64,000 nucleotides of DNA from Vibrio ruber DSM 16370. GTDB taxonomy: Bacteria; Pseudomonadota; Gammaproteobacteria; Enterobacterales; Vibrionaceae. Where the stretch lies: positions 1 to 64,000 of the forward strand of contig NZ_FULE01000030.1 in assembly GCF_900163965.1 (NCBI RefSeq). Direction: 5' to 3'. The position numbers were made by a program, and so were the translations under genes. The notes under the pieces were generated by a model. That model had not been told where the DNA came from. It saw only the letters and a program-made list of their open reading frames with translations, and ran no database searches. Positions within the stretch are counted from its first letter, which is position 1, and every line of letters starts with the position of its first letter. This document shows positions 7,301 through 16,300 of this stretch, piece by piece.

Positions 7301-10300
7301 GGCTTGGTGCTGAACCACCAGACTCGCTTCAGCTTTACCGTGAACTTCCTGACTCTGCGTCTGCTCGGTCTCTTTGGCTTCCTGAATCAGGATATTCTCT
7401 GCCGTCAGACTCAAATCGCCCGCACCGCTGCCATCTTGGTCTGCCGCGATCCGGCTGCCCGTCACCGTCAGATCGCCGGCGGCACTGAGTGAAACATCAT
7501 TGTTGGCAAGAACCGTCGAACCGGTCTGCGTCGTGGCAGTTGTCTGATTCTCCACCTGATCATACGTCGCTTTACCAATGCGGAAGCGTACTTGACCATC
7601 GGTAATTTGCAGTGCTGATTCAGGGTGGCCTAACAGCTCAAACGCCGGAAAATCCACGCTCACTTGCTTGTGCTGTGACGTTTTGCGGAGGCTGTTTTGT
7701 GCCGAGCGGATATCCAGATGACCGGTATCGGCTTTGAGCACCGTGTTTTCACCGGCCACCACATCGGAGCCGACCAGTGCCACACTGCCGCCCTGAATGT
7801 TGACATTGCCGTGTGAGGCAATTTGGCTGCCCTGCGCGGTACTGCTTTGCATTCCTTCGCGGTCTGATGACATCTCCATCAGATGTCCGCCACTGAGGAA
7901 GCTGCTCTTTTCATCCCACTGCTGGGTTTGGCGCAGGATGTTATCTGCGGTTACCAGCACTTCATCCAGCGCCTGCATATTGACATCACCACCGGCACTG
8001 ACGGTACTGGCAATCACGCCAATATTTTTGCCGGAGTTGATATTGATATGGCTGGCCGCGATGGTATTGGCACCTTCGAGCAACGTCGCGTCGTCCAGAT
8101 TACCGCGGTTACTGCCACTCAGGCCGCCGAAGCCTTTTTTGATGGTCTGGTTGTATTGATACTCGCGGTACTGCTGCGCTGACAGAATCACATCCCCGTC
8201 AGCGCTGAGGTTGATTGCATCACCGGCATTGAGGTTCGAGCCGACCACCTGAATATCGCTATGCCCGTTGGCTAACTTGGCGTTGCTATACTTTTGCGCC
8301 TTGATGGTGATGTCACCACCGGCTGCAATCGAGCTACCACGGACGGTTTCTTTCAGGCTTTCATGAATGGTGGTTTTCGAACGGCCGAACGATTTTTTGT
8401 GGGTTGATTTACTGTATTCATAGCGGCTGTCATTAGCGGCCAGAATATTGACATCACCTTGGGCATTCAGGGCAACATTGCCGGATGCCTGAATTCCACC
8501 ATTAACCAGTGTGGTATCGTTGCCGGATTGCAGCAAGACATCACGACCCGACAGGTTGCTGCCTTGGTTAGTTGTGGTTTTGACTATCTTTTTGAATGAC
8601 TGACCGTTATAGTTCCAATTAGTGTTATCAACAGCAGCCTTTAACGTAATATCGTGCCCAGCTTTCAGAGACAGGCTATTCAGTACAGAAACATCAGCTG
8701 CTGTCGCCTGAATATTATGACCAGCCTGAACCTCCGCATGACCTCCAGATTCAAAGATTGAACCAATATACCTCGAACTTCCGGCTGTAAAATTCCCAGA
8801 AAGTGTGCTGATTTCAATACGGTCTTCGATTGTATCAAATACGATATCATCTTCTGCACTTAACGTTACATCACCATTGGATTGAATAATACCAGCAGTA
8901 TCCCGGATAGATGTTCCCGCCTGAAGCCGTATACTATTATCAGCCTGAATTATTGCTGTTTGACCAAGAGACGTTATCTCACCAACAAGATTATGCGCTG
9001 AAAATTTACTCTGACTTAGTTGTGCTTCATTGATAATACTTCCTTCAGTACTTATAACAGAAACATCTTTCCCCTTAATCCCCCCTCGGTTGACAATATC
9101 ACCAGTGGCGATCAGCGCCAGATCATCATTGGCACTGAGCGTGCCGTGGGTGTTGCTGATCCCATTGCGGCTGGCAATACTCAAATCTTCCCGGGCGGCC
9201 ACTGCACCACTATTGGCGAAGTCACCCGTCGTGACATTGACGTTGCGGCCGGCAAGCAATGCGCCATTTGAAATATTGTCTTGCGAGGCAGAAGACAGGT
9301 ACAGTTTCGGTGCCATCACCGTCTGACCATTCACTTCAATCGGTTCATACCAAATGATGTCGTGACTCAAACGGGCAATTTGCTCATCGGTTAACGCCAC
9401 GCCATTTTTCAGGTTTAAGGCAGTTTTTTCCTGTGCTGCCGAATCAATCAGCTGCTTCATCTGCGCGAGATCGCTGCCGATATCCTCATTCAGGTAGCGT
9501 TTACCGGTCTGCTCAAAAATTTCCTGCGAGATAGTTCTGGTATCGTAATACGCATCACCGAGGAACTTCTCCTTCCGCTCCGGATCGTAATTTAACTGGT
9601 CTTTGAAATAATCCGAACCGAGGAAATCATTCAGATTGGTCACCGCAGGATTGGTGGCAATCAGATAATCGCTTTGCGGCCCGTCAGAGAAAACAAACAA
9701 GCCATGCGGACTGGTCGGCAACCGATAATCGGGGAACGGGATGCGATTCTGATTGGGTAAGTTGACCGTCGGTGCCGTGACAGTGCTGCTGTTACTGAGC
9801 GTTACCGTCGTAGTCGGTTTTCCTTGAGGGGCTGTCCGGGCGACCGAGGTTAGATTCGGTGCCGACTGCGCGGCCAAACCTGAACCGGTCGACGTCTGCC
9901 CGGCCTGAACGGCCGCGCCCGAATCACTGCCCTGCGAGGTCAGCTCGATGCTGTGTGTTGTCGCTGAATGCGCTTGGACTGTGCCAGAGGCATCTGATGG
10001 CTCTTGTGTTGTAAGAACATCCTCTCCCATAGTCGTCTCACTATGGACAGATATAAAGTTTTTTCTAGAATCTTTCGTCTGTTGGGTAATTCGTAAATTT
10101 GGCTCTATATCGGGGGCTGGTTGAGTTGAACGAACCACCGGTGTAGCATCAGATAAAACATGTGTGCTTTTTGCAGAATAAGTCGGATTATTCACGGATT
10201 CAATCCGCATATTTTCTTGAATAACAGACGTGTTATTCAAGGTTGTTGAATGAATAATAAGATTATTTTGAGCGATAATTGACGATGAGAGACTGTTTTC

Positions 10301-13300
10301 CCCTTCTGTTTTAACTTCTCGTGTAACAATTTCCCATCCAATATCACAATCTAGAGTTTCTCCTCCCTCACAGTTACCACTATCCCTGTACTCCCTGAGT
10401 GCAGAATAATTGATATATACTTCTGATTTATATCCATTGTTTTTGATTTTTTTCGCATCAATGCCTACATTTTCACCATATATCAAACTTGCATCATTAT
10501 TTAATTCGTTAGTGTTAATGTACATATCTGATGAGGCTCTAATTTTAGATGATGCACTGGCATCAGAAACATCTTGACCTCTTCTAAACTCTTCATGCCA
10601 AATTAACCCAGTAGTACTATCCTCAATACCATTCGCCAGAGCCGTTTCAGGATCGGCAGTAATGTTAAAAGTTTTATACTGAATCATCGTTCGCTTATTG
10701 ATTAACGATTCTGTATATATCGAAATATCACCATTAAGTGATTCAATATTTCCTGAACTATTCGTCAGGTTACGGCTGCGGGTTTTATTGCTATCTCTGG
10801 CAATCAGCAGATCGTTACCCACCACAATATCGCTGTAGTTGGTCAAGGTATCAGAGAACAGATTACTGTCATGGCCGGCGTAGAGCAAACTGTGGTTATC
10901 AACATACCCCGTCGCATTGAGCGTCATATCATGCAGCGCAACCAATGAACCGCTGTTGGTCAGAGAGCCGGTGGTCAGGTTCAAATCATTGAGTGCCTGC
11001 AACTGCCCCTGATTGGTGGTCGCTCCGGCACGCAGCACGGTATTCTGACCGGAAATAATCCCGGCGGTATGATTGGTGAGTGTCCCGTCAACGCCGATAG
11101 TGGTTATGCCTTGTGAAGACAGTTCACCGTCATTGGTCAGTGCATCTGCCACAAGAGTCAGGTCTTTCCCGGCAGAGAGATGCTGCCCGGCACCAACCGT
11201 GAAATCACCGTGAGTCGCAATCGAAATACTGCCGTGTTTGGCATCAATCTGACCGCTGTTGGTCAGTGAGCTACTTCGGGTTTGCGTGCTGTCTTTAGCG
11301 ATCAGCACACTGTTTCTGGCATAAATTTTATTCTGGTTATTCACCTGATCGGCCAACAGACTGGCATTATTACCAGCCGAAATATTGCCGTTACTGGTCA
11401 ACGTGTGAATGATATTGAACACTGCATTATTCCCGGCAACCAGAGTCCCTGAGTTTGCTAACACATCAGCGTTCAATCCCAAATCAGTGAGCGCCTGCAT
11501 CTGACCAGTATTATTCACAGACTGCGCTGTCACCGTCGTCCCCTGACCGGAGACTAAGCCGTGGTTGGTCAAGGCGTTGTCGAGTGTCAGCGCAGTCTTG
11601 CCTTGTGCAGACACCTCCCCGTCATTGGTCAGGCTGTTGGCTTGCAGGGTCAGATCCTGTCCGGCAGTCAAATGCTGCCCGGTACTGACAACTAAATTAT
11701 CATGGGTCGCAATCCTAAGATGACCCGCTTTCGCTGTAAGACTACCGTCAGTATTGTTGAACGTGGTGGTGCGAGTCTGCCCGCTATCTTTGGCTACCAG
11801 CAGGTTATTGCCGGCAAACACCTTCCCGGTGTTGGTCAGGTTGTCGGTCAACAGGCTAACATTATGGTTGGCTGAGACAGCACCGTTGTTACTCAGCTGG
11901 TGCGCCACATTCAGCGTCATATCGCTGAGTGCCGCCAGTGTGCCGCTGTTTGCCAGTGCATCTGCGGTTAAACCGAGATCAGTCAGAGACTGAAGCTGGC
12001 CGTGATTAGTAACCGACTGCGCTATGAGTGTCGTCTGCTGACCGGAGACTAATCCGTGGTTGGTCAAAGCGTTATCGAGTGTCAGCGACATATTACCTTG
12101 CGCAGACACCTCCCCGTCATTGGTCAGGCTGTTGGCTTGCAGAGTTACATCCTGTCCGGCAGTCAAATGCTGCCCGGTACTGACAACTAAATTATCATGT
12201 GTCGCAATGGTAAGCTGTCCGGCTTTTGCCGTGAGACTACCGTCAGTATTGTTGAACGTGGTGGTGCGAGTCTGCTCGCTATCTTTGGCAATCAGCAGGT
12301 TATTCCCGGCAAATACCTTCCCAGAATTGGTCAGATTGTCAGTCAACAGGCTGGCATCATGACTGGCTGACACCACTCCGCTGTTACTCAGTTGGTGCGC
12401 GACGTTCAGCGTCATATCGCTGAGTGCCGCCAGTGTGCCGCTGTTCTCCAGTGCATCTGCGGTTAAGCCGAGATCGGTCAGGGACTGAAGCTGGCCGTGA
12501 TTAGTAACCGACTGCGCTATGAGTGTCGTCTGCTGACCGGAGACTAATCCGTGGTTGGTCAGAGTGTTATCGAGTGTCAGCGCGGTCTTGCCTTGTGCAG
12601 CCACCTCCCCGTCATTGGTCAGGCTGTTGGCTTGCAGGGTCACATTCTGTCCGGCGGTCAGATGCTGCCCGGTACTGACAACAACATCATCATGCGTCGC
12701 AATGGTAAGCTGACCCGCTTTCGCCGTGAGGCTGCCGTCGGTATTGTTGAACGTGGTGGTGCGAGTCTGCTCACTATCTTTGGCAATCAGCAGGTTATTC
12801 CCGGCAAACACCTTGCCGGTATTGGTCAGATTGTCGGTCAACAGGCTGACATCATGATTAGCTGACACAGCACCGCTGTTGATCAGTTGGTGCGCGACGT
12901 TCAGCGTCATATCGCTGAGTACCGCCAGAGTACCGCTGTTATTCAGTGCATCTGCGGTTAAACCGAGATCGGTCAGGGACTGAAGCTGACCGGTATTGGT
13001 GACCGACTGTGCTGCAAGCGTGGTCTTCTGACCGGAGACTAAACCGTGGTTGGTCAAAGCGTTATTGAGTGTCAGCGACATATTACCTTGCGCAGACACC
13101 TCCCCGTCATTGGTCAGGCTGTTGGCTTGCAGGGACAGATCCTGCCCGGCAGTCAGATGCTGCCCGCTACTGACAACCACATCATCATGCGTTGCAATGG
13201 TGAGCTGACCCGCTTTCGCTGTGAGGCTGCCGTTGGTATTGTTGAACGTGGTGGTGCGAGTCTGCTCGCTATCTTTAGCGATCAGCAGATTATTCCCGGC

Positions 13301-16300
13301 AAACACCTTGCCGGTATTGGTCAGATTGTCGGTCAGCAGACTGACATCATGATTGGCTGACACCGCTCCGTTGTTACTCAGCTGGTGCGCCACATTCAGC
13401 GTCATATCGCTGAGTGCCGCCAGTGTGCCGCTGTTCGCCAGTGCATCTGCGGTTAAACCGAGATCGGTCAGGGACTGAAGCTGACCGGCATTGGTCACCA
13501 CAGGAGCATTGACGGTGGTGATTTGACCGGAAATCAAGCCGTCCGTTTGGTTAGTCAGCTGCGTATTCAGCGTCAATTGATTACTGCCTTGAGCCAGCAA
13601 TTCACCGCTGTTGGTCAGCGTATCCGCGTTCACAATCAGGCTGGCATCCGTCCGACCGGCGGCTTGCTGATCCGCTGTCATCAAGGCCTGATCACCTGCC
13701 GAAACACGGCCTCGGTTCTCCATCTTCGTGGCATTCAGATGAATGTTGCTGCCTGCGAGAACCGCTCCGGTGTTGCTCAGTTGGTGTGCGACGTTCAGCG
13801 TCATATCGCTGAGTGCCGCCAGTGTGCCGCTGTTCTCCAGTGCATCTGCGGTTAAACCGAGATCGGTCAGGGACTGAAGCTGACCAGTGTTGGTGACCGA
13901 CTGCGCTGCAAGTGTCGTCTGCTGACCGGAGACTAAACCGTGGTTGGTCAGGGCGTTGTCGAGTGTCAGCGCGGTCTTGCCTTGTGCAGACACCTCCCCG
14001 TCATTGGTCAGGCTGCTGGCTTGCAGGATCACATCCTGTCCCGCAGTCAGATGCTGCCCGGTACTGACCATCACATCACCATGGGTCGCAATGGTGAGCT
14101 GACCCGCTTTCGCTGTGAGGCTGCCGTCGGTATTGTTGAATATGGTATTGCGAGTCTGCTCGCTATCTTTGGCAATCAGCAGGTTACTCCCGGCAAACAT
14201 CTTGCCGGTATTGGTCAGATTGTCGGTCAACAGGCTAACATCATGATTGGCTGACACAGTACCGCTGTTGCTCAATTGGTGTACGACGTTCAGCGTCATA
14301 TCGCTGAGTGCCGCCAGTGTGCCGCTGTTTGCCAGTGCATCTGCGGTTAAACCGAGATCGGTCAGGGACTGAAGCTGACCGTGATTGGTCACTGACTGCG
14401 TGTTAACGGTAGTGGTTTGACCGGAAATCAAACCATCCGTTTGGTTGGTCAGCTGCATATTCAGCGTCAGTTGGTTGCGACCTCGTGCCAGCAGTTCACC
14501 GCTGTTAGTCAACGTATCTGCGGTCACGATCAGACTGTCATCTTGTCCGGTTGCCGGTGTTGCAATCGCAGCATCTCCGGCCGAGACACGTCCCCGGTTA
14601 TCAAGCTGCTCAGCATTCAATACGATCTGATGACCCGCGAGAATCGAACCGCTGCTGGTCAGATCGTGGCTAATATGGAGCGAAGTGTTATCCAGCGCGG
14701 CCAGTACCCCGCTGTAGCCGAAAGAGTCAGCGGTTAGACCGAGATCGCTCAGAGACTGAAGCTGTCCTTGGTTATTCACCGACTGAGCCGTAATGGCCGT
14801 CACCTGACCGGAAATGAGACCGGATTGCTGATTCAACAGTTGCTGATGTAGCAGGAGATCGGTCTTACCGGTTGCCGCCAGTTCCCCGCCATTGTCCAGT
14901 TGATTGCCATCGAGCCGGAAATTATGTCCGGCAATCATATGACCGCTTGATTGTTGGGTCATGACATCAGTAACAATCTCAATATCACCATTGCGGGTTT
15001 CAACCCGACCGGCATTATTCAGGCTGTCGCTGCGCTTGTTGTCCTGATCGGCTGCGATCAGCAGATGAGTACCGGCAGAGACCCGGCCCTGATTGTCTAC
15101 CTGATCGGCCAGCAAGCTGATATTCTCGACAGCGGAGACGGTTCCCGTATTCAAGAGATGATCGTGGACGGCCAACGTGGTGTTCAGCGCGGTTAAGGTG
15201 CCGCTGTTCGCCAGCGATGTTGCCGTCAGCCCTAAATCTTCCAGTGCCTGAAGTTGCCCGTGGTTAGCAACCGACTGTGCGTCAATGCTGGTGCTCTGAC
15301 CGGAAATCAGCCCGCCCGTTTGATTGGTCAGTACAGTCTGGCCGGTTGTGACACCGTCCAGAGTCAGGCGGGTCTTGTTCTGAGCAGCGATTTCCCCACT
15401 ATTGTTCAGCGTTGCGGCAGTAACGGTGAGATCCTTACCGGCAAAGAGATGCTGACCGGCACTGACCTGTAGATCGCCTTGGGTTGCGATCGTCAGACTG
15501 CCGGATCCGGCATCCAGACTCCCACCGGTATTATTCAATGACGTGTTCCGGGTCTGATTGAGATCTTTGGCAATCAACAGATTATCGCTGGCAATCACTT
15601 GACCGCTGTTGGTCAGGTTATCCGTCAGTAAACGGACATCATGCCCTGCCGAAACCGCGCCGCGATTGGTTAAATCATGGGTAACATTCAGCGTTGTATC
15701 ACTGAGTGCCGCGAGTGTCCCGCTATTATTCAGCGCATCTGCGGTCAGCCCTAAATCTGTCAGCGACTGTAACTGCCCGGCATTATTCACCGAGCCTGCC
15801 TGTACGGTGGTCACCTGTCCGGAGATCAGACCGTTGGTTTGATTATCCAGTTGACCGGCAACAGTCATGGCAACCTTCTGCTGAGCCGACAACTCACCGC
15901 TGTTGGTCACCGCACCGGCATTCGTGGTGAGCTGCTGCCCGGATGTCACGGTGCCACGGTTGGTCAATTGTGCCTGTGCCGTCAGATGAGTATTGCCGAC
16001 TGCTGAAACGAGCCCCTCGTTCTTGAGCGTGTGTCCCGTTAACGTGACATCCTCACCGGACTGCATCTTGCCACGCTGAGTCAGCGAACCGACCTTCGCC
16101 TGTAATGAGCCTTGCGTGACCAACTGACTTTGCTCACGGGTCTGCATGTCGTTGACGACGGTCAGACGGGTATCCCCACCGGACTGGAGTGTCCCGTTCA
16201 GGGTCAATTGCCCGGCATCAATCCCGACACTGGTTTTACCGGCACTGGCACCCGACAGTGTCACCGTATCACCGGTGATATGCAGCGTCTGTCCTGCTTG

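Noticed and set aside
12551..14254. Series of ~104-codon rightward frames antisense to cdiA
   Set aside because: They recur with the 495-bp repeat period and are antisense shadows of the repeat array, without ribosome sites or homology.
11066..14835. CRISPR-like periodic repeats
   Set aside because: The period is 495 bp with no short repeat/spacer structure, and the sequence codes in frame for CdiA.
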